40,403 nt of DNA, taken from contig MNEU01000019.1 in NCBI GenBank assembly GCA_001917855.1, positions 1 to 40,403 on the forward strand, read 5' to 3'. Origin of the DNA: Armatimonadetes bacterium 13_1_40CM_64_14. GTDB lineage: Bacteria; Sysuimicrobiota; Sysuimicrobiia; Sysuimicrobiales; Kaftiobacteriaceae. The notes under the pieces were generated by a model. That model was given only the letters and a program-made list of their open reading frames with translations. It was not told where the DNA came from and searched no databases. The translations under genes and the position numbers were made by a program. Below are positions 18,828 through 27,833 of this stretch, piece by piece (position 1 is the stretch's first letter; each line of letters begins with the position of its first letter).

Positions 18828-19556
18828 ATGGGCGTTGGAGGGACTGCGTCTGTGAGCAACGCCAAGGAATTTCTTAAACTCTACAATGAACTCACGGACT
18901 ACCTTCGGGTTATCACTCGTGCCGACAGATCGGTACCCTATACAAAATTGGTTGATAGAGCGGCCGAGATCGACGCTCCAACCAAACGTGTGAGTAACAG
19001 GCTCAAAGATTATGGCGATCTCAGAAACGCAATCGTTCATCACCGAGAATACCCCGAGGAGATCATTGCGGAACCGATTAACGATGCTGTTATTCAATTC
19101 CGGACCATCGTAGAGGAAATTCGCTCGCCTAAGAAGGTCATCCCAACATTCGAGAGGACAGTACAGACGTTTGCGGCCAGCGAGCCTTTGGCCAAGGCCT
19201 TGAGTTTCATGCTCGAGAGCGATTTCTCGCAGATCCCTGTGGTCCGAGATGGAACCCTGACACTGCTAACGGTCGAAGGCATTGCGAAGTGGCTCGAGGA
19301 TCAAGCCAGACACGATTCCGTCGTAATTTCTGAGGCTACAATCGAGGATGCGCTGAGGAAAGACATTACATCTACTTTCCTGGTCATGAGCTCAGACCAC
19401 AATGTCTACGACGCCCGAGAAGCGTTTGCGACATCGCTGGAACGAGGACGGCCAAGACTCTTCGCGATCCTGATCACTCGGAGCGGGGACCCTAGGGACA
19501 GACCGATCGGCATAATTACTCCCTGGGATCTTTTGGAAGATCGCTCGGCCCTTTAA
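18828..19556 (+). CDS. HEPN-like N-terminus fused to a CBS-domain pair; start may be GTG at 18852
   Basis: DLRNAIVHHRE contains an Rx4H HEPN-type motif; SEPLAKALSFMLESDFSQIPVVRDGTLTLLTVEGIAKWL and RPRLFAILITRSGDPRDRPIGIITPWDLLE resemble CBS motifs. Confidence 0.65.
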   Translation: MGVGGTASVSNAKEFLKLYNELTDYLRVITRADRSVPYTKLVDRAAEIDAPTKRVSNRLKDYGDLRNAIVHHREYPEEIIAEPINDAVIQFRTIVEEIRSPKKVIPTFERTVQTFAASEPLAKALSFMLESDFSQIPVVRDGTLTLLTVEGIAKWLEDQARHDSVVISEATIEDALRKDITSTFLVMSSDHNVYDAREAFATSLERGRPRLFAILITRSGDPRDRPIGIITPWDLLEDRSAL

Positions 19557-19998
19557 CTTAAGAAGGACCTGATAATCGTCCGGGCGGGGTTGACCCACGC
19601 CGTCCCTCTTCGATGAGGGACCTTGAGTCGATTCAAGAAAGGGAACGGTTTCTTGACGCGGCACAGCGGGACGGAGGCGTCCCGGCCTCGCACCGCGCCC
19701 GCAGCGATGTGCAGGAGATCCCCCAGATGAGGCCTCAATGCCCATAAGGCCTCTTCGGCTCCTACGAAGGGGCATAGGAGCAGGCTGAACTGTGGATTCG
19801 TGAGCAACGAAGCCAGGGCAAGGGTAGGTCGCGCACAAACCCTCCCCGGGTACCGTCGATTTGAGCCTTCTGGCATGGGGGGTGTGGGGGGATCCCTGTA
19901 TGGCACATTTTGCCAAAGGGGAAATGGGTGAGGTGTGAAACAATTCACGAAGGCTTGACGAACCTGATCTAGGCCGAGGTAAGGATGATTAGAATCCC

Positions 19999-21974
19999 AT
20001 GACCGAACTGATCTGGGATGGCAAGTACAAAGACGACAAGAAGCAGGGACCGGTCCGCATCGCACTGCCGTTCCAAACAATCGAGACCGTAAATGAGAGC
20101 GCGCAAGACCGTCAACGGCGGCTTGAGCTATTTGCAACGGGTCGCGACGGGGAATGGCGAAACCGATTAATCTGGGGAGACAAGAAATACGTGCTTCCGT
20201 CGCTCCTCCCCGAGTTCGCTGGCAAGGTGAATCTTGTCTATATCGACCCACCTTTTGATACTGGGTCGAATTTCTCGTTTACTGCAGCGATTGCTCGCCA
20301 CCCTGAAACGGACGCGGATGAGGCGACCTATTTCGTAAAAGAACCATCAATTATCGAGCAAAAGGCCTACCGAGACACTTGGGGGAGAGGCCTTGATTCG
20401 TATTTGCAGTGGATCTATGAATCAGCAACTCTTCTCTATGAGTTGTTGGTGCCGGACGGCTCACTCTACGTTCACATAGGCCCGAATGTTTGCCACTACG
20501 TTAAAGCCGTGCTTGATGAGGCGTTCTCTCACACAGGATTCGTCAACCAGATTGTTTGGAAACGCCAGTCAGCAAAGAGTGGAGCGTTTGAAGGGATAGG
20601 ACAATACGGGCGCATCCATGAGGTAATTCTCTTTTATGCAAAATCCGATTCTTGGAAGAAGTCGAATCCGGCAGAAAGATTCAGCTAGGTGACCTTACAG
20701 CGGCGGGCTCCAGGAAAGGTGAGTCCGGAGGGCCGATATTGGTGCGAGGCGAGAGGTTTTTGCCTCCGCCGGGTAGACACTGGGCTCTTGGGCTTGAATC
20801 GGGCGAGTCTGTTCAAATGGCGATGGACCGGCTAGTGAGGGAAGGTCGCATATGGTATGAACCCGGCAAGATGCCCCGTTACAGGCGATACCTTGATGAA
20901 ATGCCCGGGGTCATGCTTCAGGACATATGGACCGACATCAGACCCGTTCCCGCTCAAGGAGGAGAGCGCCTAAACTATGAAACTCAGAAACCCGAAGCTC
21001 TCCTTGAACGCATTATCAAATCATCGTCGAATGAGGCCGACCTCGTCCTCGACTGCTTTGTTGGCAGCGGGACTACTGCTGCTGTAGCGGAGAGGCTCAA
21101 TCGCCGTTGGATTGTTTGCGATCTCAGTCGGTTTGCGATACATACTACCCGCAAGAGACTTCTTGGAATCTCCGGAGTCAAGCCGTTCGTGGTTCAGAAT
21201 CTCGGCAAGTACGAGCGCCAAGCCTGGCAGATGGCCGAGTTTCCCGGAAACGGCGAGAACCGACTTCAAGAGCAACGACTTCGTGAAGCCGCTTATCGAG
21301 CGTTTATCCTTAATGTTCACCGGGCCACTCCCGTCTCTGGCTATTCATGGCTGCATGGCAGCAAGGGCGGTCGGATGGTGCACGTGGGAGCAGTTGATGC
21401 ACCAGTGACTCTGGCCGACGTAAAAGCCATCGGGCGAGAAGCGTGGAAGGCTATCGGCAGCAACAAGGGGGCGCCGACGAAGGCGGGAGTGGACATTCTG
21501 GGATGGGAATTTGCGTTCGAGTTGAACGAGTTGGCAAAGCAAGTTGCTGCTGAATCCCGGATCGACGTTGCGTTCAAGAAGATCCCACGTGAGGTCTTGG
21601 ACAGGAGGGCTGTCGACCAGGGAGATGTGAGATTCTTCGAGTTAGGCGCTTTGTCTGTAGAAATGAAGCAAAAGCGTCGTGAGGTGATCCTAAAGCTAAC
21701 CGACTTTGTAATTCCCACCGATGACATTCCCGAAGAAGCCCGCCAAGCTATCAAGCACTGGAGCCAACTGATTGACTACTGGGCGGTGGACTGGGATTTC
21801 AAGAGCGACACATTCCACAATCAGTGGCAGACTTATCGGACGCGCAAGGAACCCAGGATCGAGTTGGAGACGAAACACGCCTATCCTGAGCCCGGGAAGT
21901 ACACGATAGTAGTTAAAGTGATCGACATACTGGGAAACGACACGACGAAGACCCTGGACGTAAGGGTTGAATAG
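19999..21974 (+). pseudogene. mod: Type III R-M methyltransferase (Mod), split into 19999-20688 and 20652-21974 by frameshift and missing segment
   Basis: NLVYIDPPFDTGSNFSF (DPPF motif IV) in the first part; NYETQKPEALLERII and DLVLDCFVGSGTTAAVAERL (motif I) in the second; junction about 20650-20670. Confidence 0.85.
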
Positions 21975-22007
21975 GACACTGAGAGCCTGGATCCTTCTCG
22001 AAAGCTG

Positions 22008-24536
22008 ATGCCACGTAGAAAGAGGCAATCCAGCCCGTCTTCGCAAGTTGAGCTCCTCGATGTAACGGCGCGGCTGCGCACGGGGCCATGTGTCCCAGCG
22101 CTCCGAGAGGCCGTGAAGGCTTGGAAGGCGGGCGGCTACAGGGGCGTCACGGACACGACGCGCATTCTTCTGAACTATTGGTTCCACACAGACCATAAGC
22201 TGGCTGGTGGACTTCCCTTTCGGTACCACATTTCCCAGAAGGAAGCGATTGAAACACTCGTTTTTGTCTGGGAGTTTGAGAAGGTCCGGACGCGAAAGGC
22301 GCTCCTAGAGCGCTACGCTCAGGATCTAAGGAACCTCCACCTACCGTTATATGATGACCTCGCTCGGTATTGCATAAAGATGGCGACCGGCAGTGGCAAG
22401 ACCAAGGTCATGGTTTTGGCGGTAGCCTGGCAGTTCCTCAATGCGGTGCGCGAAAGAAACGAGGTTAGCGAAGACTATGCTAAAACGTTCCTAATTTTGG
22501 CCCCCAACGTCATTGTCTTCGAACGACTAAAACTCGACTTCGCAGGTGGAAGGATCTTCCGCGTGGATCCCGTGATTCCAAAGGAACTCGAGATTTTTTG
22601 GGATTTTGATTGCATCATACGGGGCGAGGCCGAGAAGGCGCACGCAGACGGAACTCTGTTCCTAACAAACATCCAGCAATTCTACGAAAGGCCCGATCGC
22701 TCAGAAGGGGAAGAACCGGAAGTCATGACGCACATTTTGGGATCCAAGCCGCCGACACAAAAGCAAGAACTCACAGACTTCGGGGAGCGCATCGGTTTGC
22801 GTGCAGGCAAACTACTTGTCGTCAACGACGAGGCTCATCACACTCACGAGGAAGACAACGAGTGGAACAAAGTGATTACCCCGCGTTTCCAAAAGGGAGC
22901 CATCTTCCCCTGGACCATTTTCGACTACCCACTCAAGCAGGCCATCATCGACGGAATCGTCAAGCGCCCAATGAAAGGTGTCGCAAAGACAACTGAGGCA
23001 AAGTCCGAGTACGCCAGCATCCGGTATCAAGCCTATCTTACTGCTGGCGTGGAGCGGTGGAGGGAGTACCGTGAGCAACTGAAGCTGCTGCACAGGAAAC
23101 CTGTCCTGTTCATCATGATGAGCGACACGGACGCTGCGGACGATGTTGAGGACTGGCTAAAGAGGAAGTACCCGGCCGAATTTGGTGGTGACAAGACTCA
23201 GGTGATCCACACGGATAAGTCAGGCGAGGTCAGCAAAAGGGACTTGGACAAGGCCCGGGTAGCAGTGCGAGAGGTTGACAAGGAAGATAGTCCCATTAAC
23301 GCTATCGTGAGCGTGCTCATGCTGCGCGAGGGCTGGGACGTACGTAACGTTACAGTCGTCGTAGGCTTGAGGCCCTACACTGCGAAGGCGAATATCCTCC
23401 CAGAGCAGACAATTGGACGCGGCCTGCGATTGATGTTCCGCGAACTCCCAACTAGCTACACCGAAAGAGTTGACATCATTGGCAACAAGGCCTTCTTGGA
23501 CTTTGTAGACGATCTCGAAAAGCTCGAAGAGTTGAAACTGGACACGTTTGAACTGGGTAAGGACAAACTGCACATTGTCACCATAATGCCCCTTAAGGAG
23601 CGGAGTGAATTTGACATTGGTGTGCCTGTGCTTACGCCGTTGCTGGTACGCAAGAAGAGCCTGGCCGAGGAGATTGAGGGTCTTGACGTAATGCAACTAA
23701 GAACCGTCGTTCTGCCCATGAGCGAAGCTGATCCACTCGCAAAGACCTTTCGTTATGAAGGGTATGACATCATTACGCTAAAGAAAGAGGTCGAACGCGA
23801 ATACACAATCCCCGAACCGCAAACGGCCCAAGAGGTGATTGGATATTATGCCCGTCGGATAGCAGAAGCTGTCAAACTCCCCTCCCAATTTGCTGTGTTG
23901 GCCCCCAAGGTCCGAGAGTTCTTTGAGCATAAGGCGTTCGGGCGCTCTGCAGACTTGGATGACCCTGCGATCGTGAAGGCAATGGCCACCCCCGTAGCCC
24001 ACTACGTCTGCGTGGATGTTTTCAAGAAAGCTTTGCTTGGTCTGATCATCGAAGAGCAGATCCCTCAACTATTGGAACCAGCCAGAATGCTTTTTACGTG
24101 CCAGCCCTTTCCCTGGTCCCGGCCCGTTTGGGAGGGTCGTAAGTGTATCTTCAATCTCGTGCCTTGCGACAACGACTTCGAAAGAGAGTTTGCCAAGTTT
24201 CTCGACAACGCTCCTGACGTCGCTGCTTTTGCCAAGCTTCCCCAGGCCTTTGGATTTTCCATTGACTACACAGACTCCGGGATGAATCTGAAATCCTACT
24301 ATCCGGACTTCGTTGTAGTGGACGGGGACGAAGTGGGCTGGCTGATCGAAACTAAGGGCCAAGAGACAGCCGAAGTGGCGCGAAAGGACAGGGCTGCAAC
24401 CCTTTGGTGCGAGAACGCGACGAAGCTTTCAGGGAGGACTTGGAAGTACAAAAAGATTCCGCAGAAGGATTTTGAGGCCTTACAACCCCACCGTTTGGCG
24501 GACCTCGCCGCGCTACAGGTTCTGCTACTCGAATAG
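22008..24536 (+). CDS. res: Type III R-M Res subunit (helicase-endonuclease)
   Basis: CIKMATGSGKTKVM Walker A, VVNDEAHHTHE, LREGWDVRNVTVVVGLR, EQTIGRGLRLMFR, C-terminal YYPDFVVVDGDEVGWLIETKG nuclease motif. Confidence 0.92.
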   Translation: MPRRKRQSSPSSQVELLDVTARLRTGPCVPALREAVKAWKAGGYRGVTDTTRILLNYWFHTDHKLAGGLPFRYHISQKEAIETLVFVWEFEKVRTRKALLERYAQDLRNLHLPLYDDLARYCIKMATGSGKTKVMVLAVAWQFLNAVRERNEVSEDYAKTFLILAPNVIVFERLKLDFAGGRIFRVDPVIPKELEIFWDFDCIIRGEAEKAHADGTLFLTNIQQFYERPDRSEGEEPEVMTHILGSKPPTQKQELTDFGERIGLRAGKLLVVNDEAHHTHEEDNEWNKVITPRFQKGAIFPWTIFDYPLKQAIIDGIVKRPMKGVAKTTEAKSEYASIRYQAYLTAGVERWREYREQLKLLHRKPVLFIMMSDTDAADDVEDWLKRKYPAEFGGDKTQVIHTDKSGEVSKRDLDKARVAVREVDKEDSPINAIVSVLMLREGWDVRNVTVVVGLRPYTAKANILPEQTIGRGLRLMFRELPTSYTERVDIIGNKAFLDFVDDLEKLEELKLDTFELGKDKLHIVTIMPLKERSEFDIGVPVLTPLLVRKKSLAEEIEGLDVMQLRTVVLPMSEADPLAKTFRYEGYDIITLKKEVEREYTIPEPQTAQEVIGYYARRIAEAVKLPSQFAVLAPKVREFFEHKAFGRSADLDDPAIVKAMATPVAHYVCVDVFKKALLGLIIEEQIPQLLEPARMLFTCQPFPWSRPVWEGRKCIFNLVPCDNDFEREFAKFLDNAPDVAAFAKLPQAFGFSIDYTDSGMNLKSYYPDFVVVDGDEVGWLIETKGQETAEVARKDRAATLWCENATKLSGRTWKYKKIPQKDFEALQPHRLADLAALQVLLLE

Positions 24537-24637
24537 ACGCATCTGATGCAACGGATGAGAACCACGAGACGCGAATTGACGGACCTCCTGCAGCAGATGC
24601 GACTGGAGCCTACTCAAACGACGGTGAGGACCGCGTT

Positions 24638-24683
24638 CTCGTAATGCGCAGGTCATCGGTTCGAGTCCGATCGCCGGCTCCAG
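24638..24683 (+). repeat. att copy 3 (46-bp duplicate of tRNA-Thr 3' end)
   Basis: CTCGTAATGCGCAGGTCATCGGTTCGAGTCCGATCGCCGGCTCCAG. Confidence 0.9.
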
Positions 24684-24831
24684 GATTGATCAGGGTTTCG
24701 GGGATCGTGGATTTCGTGTCTGTGGGTTTTAGTAGCACCCTAGTAGCACCGTCAAACGCTCCTTCGAGTTTCCGCAAGGTCACCTCCCGGTCCAGCTGCC
24801 TCCCCTCTTCCACCAGGTGCCCGTAGATATC
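24684..24831 (-). pseudogene. C-terminal fragment of a tyrosine recombinase (integrase)
   Basis: Minus translation NDIYGHLVEEGRQLDREVTLRKLEGAFDGATRVLLKPTDTKS..., resembling the region from the catalytic Tyr (xxYGHL) to the C-terminus; reads into att copy 3. Confidence 0.6.
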
Positions 24832-24951
24832 ATTGCGCGGCCATAAGGCGATGCCGGTCGAATTCTGACCGAGGATAGTCCTGCATCCGGGGAGAAAGAG
24901 GACAACGCCCAGACAATTGTTCGTCAATGCTCAAGCGGGGAGGAGCAGGAG

Positions 24952-26067
24952 ATGAGCAGAGTCCGCCTACTCGTTGGAACTCACAAGGGTGGCTTCATCC
25001 TGACGTCGGATGCGAAGCGTCAACGTTGGGATGTCAGCGGCCCTGAGTTTGCCGGATGGGAAATCTACCACATCAAAGGCTCCCCCGTCGACCCGGATCG
25101 TCTGTTTGCCTCACAGTCAACCGGCTGGTTTGGGCAACAGATCCAGCGATCCAACGATGGCGGCAAGACCTGGGCGTCGGTGGACAACAAATTCGTCTAT
25201 GAAGGCAAAACGGGCACCCACCAATGGTACGACGGGACGCCGCATCCCTGGGAGTTCAAGCGAGTGTGGCATCTTGAGCCTTCCCTCATTGACCCTGATG
25301 TGGTCTATGCAGGGGTGGAAGACGCCGCGTTCTTCCGGTCCACTGACGGCGGACAAACGTGGCACGAACTGGCCGGACTGCGCCAGCATACGACCGGGTC
25401 TGCGTGGGCGCCCGGGGCAGGAGGGTTGTGCCTCCATACGATCGTGCAAGATCCAAGCGATTCCCGGCGCATATTCATCGCCATCTCGGCGGCCGGCGTC
25501 TTCCGGACCGATGATGGCGGCGAAACATGGCGACCGATGAACCGCGGTCTTCGTTCGCAAACCATCCCCGATCAGGATGCCGAGGTCGGTCACTGCGTGC
25601 ACCGGATCGCCATGCACCCGTCCCGCCCGCGCACCCTGTTCATGCAGAAGCACTGGGATGTCATGCGGAGCACCGACGGGGGCGAGTCGTGGCACGAAGT
25701 CAGCGGGAATTTGCCATCGGACTTTGGGTTTCCGATCGACGTGCACGCCCACGAGCCGGACACCATCTACGTGATTCCGATCAAGAGCGACTCGGAGCAT
25801 TTCCCGCCTGAAGGGAAGCTGCGCGTGTACCGCAGCCGGACGGGCGGAAACGAATGGGAGGCCCTGACCAACGGCTTGCCGCAGAGCAACTGTTATGTCA
25901 ACGTGTTGCGCGAGGCCATGGCCGTTGACTCGCTTGATCCCTGCGGCGTGTACTTCGGGACCTCGGGAGGCCAGGTGTACGGGTCGCCCGACGCCGGCGA
26001 CCACTGGTCGGCCATCGTCCGCGACCTCCCGCCGGTGTTATCTGTCGAGGTTCAGACGTTGTCATGA
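24952..26067 (+). CDS. BNR/sialidase-like beta-propeller protein
   Basis: Repeated S.DGG.TW Asp-box motifs ([48 protein letters not shown]). Confidence 0.85.
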   Translation: MSRVRLLVGTHKGGFILTSDAKRQRWDVSGPEFAGWEIYHIKGSPVDPDRLFASQSTGWFGQQIQRSNDGGKTWASVDNKFVYEGKTGTHQWYDGTPHPWEFKRVWHLEPSLIDPDVVYAGVEDAAFFRSTDGGQTWHELAGLRQHTTGSAWAPGAGGLCLHTIVQDPSDSRRIFIAISAAGVFRTDDGGETWRPMNRGLRSQTIPDQDAEVGHCVHRIAMHPSRPRTLFMQKHWDVMRSTDGGESWHEVSGNLPSDFGFPIDVHAHEPDTIYVIPIKSDSEHFPPEGKLRVYRSRTGGNEWEALTNGLPQSNCYVNVLREAMAVDSLDPCGVYFGTSGGQVYGSPDAGDHWSAIVRDLPPVLSVEVQTLS

Positions 26068-26360
26068 TTCGAATCGTGCTTCCGTACCACTTGCGCAAGC
26101 TCGCGCAGGTCGACGGCGAAGTCCGGGTGCAGGTCGATGGGCAAGTTACGCAGCGTGCGATACTCGACGCGCTCGAAGCACAGTATCCCGTGCTTCGTGG
26201 AACGATTCGCGACCACGTGACGCAGCACAGGCGAGATTTTGTGAGGTTTTTTGCGTGTTCGCAGGATTTCTCGCTCGAGGCTCCCGATACTCCCCTGCCT
26301 GAAGCGGTCGCCAAAGGCGAGGAGCCGTTCCTGGTTGTGGGGGCAATCGCAGGCGGCTAG
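26064..26360 (+). CDS. MoaD/ThiS-like ubiquitin-fold protein with C-terminal GG
   Basis: [43 protein letters not shown]...[14 protein letters not shown] overlap with the BNR gene. Confidence 0.75.
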   Translation: MIRIVLPYHLRKLAQVDGEVRVQVDGQVTQRAILDALEAQYPVLRGTIRDHVTQHRRDFVRFFACSQDFSLEAPDTPLPEAVAKGEEPFLVVGAIAGG

Positions 26361-26449
26361 ACCTTCGCCTACCTCGACGTTTGCATCCCAAGGGTGTCCT
26401 GTGGCATTTGGAGCACGGCGCCCTTCAGGCGCGCAGCCAGATGCGCGTC

Positions 26450-27160
26450 GGGCATATCCGATTTCTTCAATCAGGGCGTCGGTGGCGGCCCGAAATGCGT
26501 GTACGTGGGTGGCCTGATCCAGACGGCCGACGAGCGCGCGCTGCAGCGGCTCGGACACGCTGGGCGGCAGGCGGTCCATGCTCTGCCTTCCACGGCTGAA
26601 AGCCGGTGGCGCAGGCAGGCCAGCGCCAGGACCTGGTCGCGCATGTGGCTGATCATGTACTCCGCCTGCCACAGTTTCCCGCGGCCGACGGACCCGCGCG
26701 CGTGGAGTGCGTAGAGCCATGCGAGGCCAATGAGCTCCGATGGCGTGGACGGCGAGGCATGGGCTCGTTCCACCGCAACACCGAACTGCAGCCGGAACGT
26801 GTGCGCCCGCGCGCCGAACTCGTGTGCCGGCGCGAACGCGAGGTCCACCTGCAGGCCGATGTGGAGCAGGAACACCCTGTAGATCCAGGCGCCGATGGTC
26901 ACGTCAAAGTGATGGACCGCGCCGTGTTCTCGGTACATGCGCTCCGTCCAATCCGCGACCGCGGCCGGCATTGTGCCAGCGTCGCCAATCCCGAAGGCAA
27001 GGTCGATATCCGACCATTGGTCCTCCGCGCCGCCCGCCGCAGATCCGGTTACCGCGGCGCCGCTGATGCGCGCGTCTTGACGGGCAGCCGCAATCAGGGC
27101 GGAGCGCAGGGTCTCGCGTTGATCACTGCGCAGGGTCTCGCGTTGATCACTGGTGTACAC
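26450..27160 (-). pseudogene. Nucleotidyltransferase-domain protein, frameshifted near 26590 (3' boundary approximate)
   Basis: AVTGSAAGGAEDQWSDIDLAFGI (GS...DxD motif); reading continues in another frame as MDRLPPSVSEPLQRALVGRLDQATHVHAFRAATDALIEEIGYA. Confidence 0.65.
27104..27151 (-). repeat. Perfect 24-bp tandem duplication at the start of the nucleotidyltransferase gene
   Basis: GCGCAGGGTCTCGCGTTGATCACT twice (27104-27127, 27128-27151); encodes SDQRETLR x2. Confidence 0.9.
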
Positions 27161-27226
27161 GCCTGATCACTCCGTGAAAATAGTACGAGGTAGCATAATA
27201 ATATCGGCTCCACGCGGAGGCGTTCC

Positions 27227-27590
27227 ATGCGAACAAGCACGCACCGGTTGCCCGGCTTGGTCTTTCGAATCATCAGTTTCTCTTGCCTCTGAACCGCAAA
27301 AGACCGGGCGGAGAGAAAATAGTTGTCTTTGCCCGCGAGGTGGTGTCGGTCGAGCACGAGCACATGACCGACCTTCCATGGCTGGTCTTCTTTCAGGGCG
27401 GACCGGGCTTTCCATCGCCGCGTCCGGACAGCAAAACCGGTTGGCTGAAGCGGGCGCTAAAAGAGTATCGTGTGCTTTTGCTGGACCAGCGCGGTACAGG
27501 GCTCTCTACTCCGGTGACGTTTCAGACTCTGGCCAGGATCGAATCGCCGCAAAAGCAGGCTGATTATCTCAAAAACTTTGGGGTACGTTC
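27227..27590 (+). pseudogene. Proline iminopeptidase-like alpha/beta hydrolase, N-terminal fragment only
   Basis: PLNRKRPGGEKIVVFAREVV, DLPWLVFFQGGPGFPSPRP, YRVLLLDQRGTGLSTPV, SPQKQADYLKNF, then similarity stops; a 1-nt frame break separates the ATG at 27227 from the HQFLLPLNRKRP frame. Confidence 0.75.
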
Positions 27591-27650
27591 CACCTTGAGT
27601 TTTCGTGCGGTTCTCGGTGCGCCTCGTGCACTGAGCGTCCGAGTTTAGTT

Positions 27651-27665
27651 GCACCCTAGTAGCAC
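27651..27665 (+). repeat. GCACCCTAGTAGCAC motif left of att copy 4 (candidate arm-type site)
   Basis: Same motif at 1910-1925 and 24735-24750 beside att copies 1 and 3. Confidence 0.55.
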
Positions 27666-27786
27666 GACAGGACGCTAGTTGCCCGACTCATGTGACGGCA
27701 ATTGATGTGCGCAACAGGGGAGACGCGAGAACATTGATCGTCTGCGCCTGCTACGACGATTGTCTACTGCTGAGAGTCATCGGGCG

Positions 27787-27833
27787 GCGCACCCGTAATG
27801 CGCAGGTCATCGGTTCGAGTCCGATCGCCGGCT
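27787..27833 (+). repeat. att copy 4 (about 47-bp duplicate of tRNA-Thr 3' end with one mismatch)
   Basis: GCGCACCCGTAATGCGCAGGTCATCGGTTCGAGTCCGATCGCCGGCT; T to C change just 5' of CGTAA; identity stops before CCA. Confidence 0.85.

Noticed and set aside
19553-20251. Minus-strand ORF 19553-20251 as a toxin or antitoxin upstream of mod
   Set aside because: It overlaps the start of mod, has no recognisable motif and a composition typical of a spurious frame.
1858-27787. Prophage or ICE
   Set aside because: No structural, packaging, replication, conjugation or relaxase genes are visible among the ORFs; only att copies and integrase tails support mobility.
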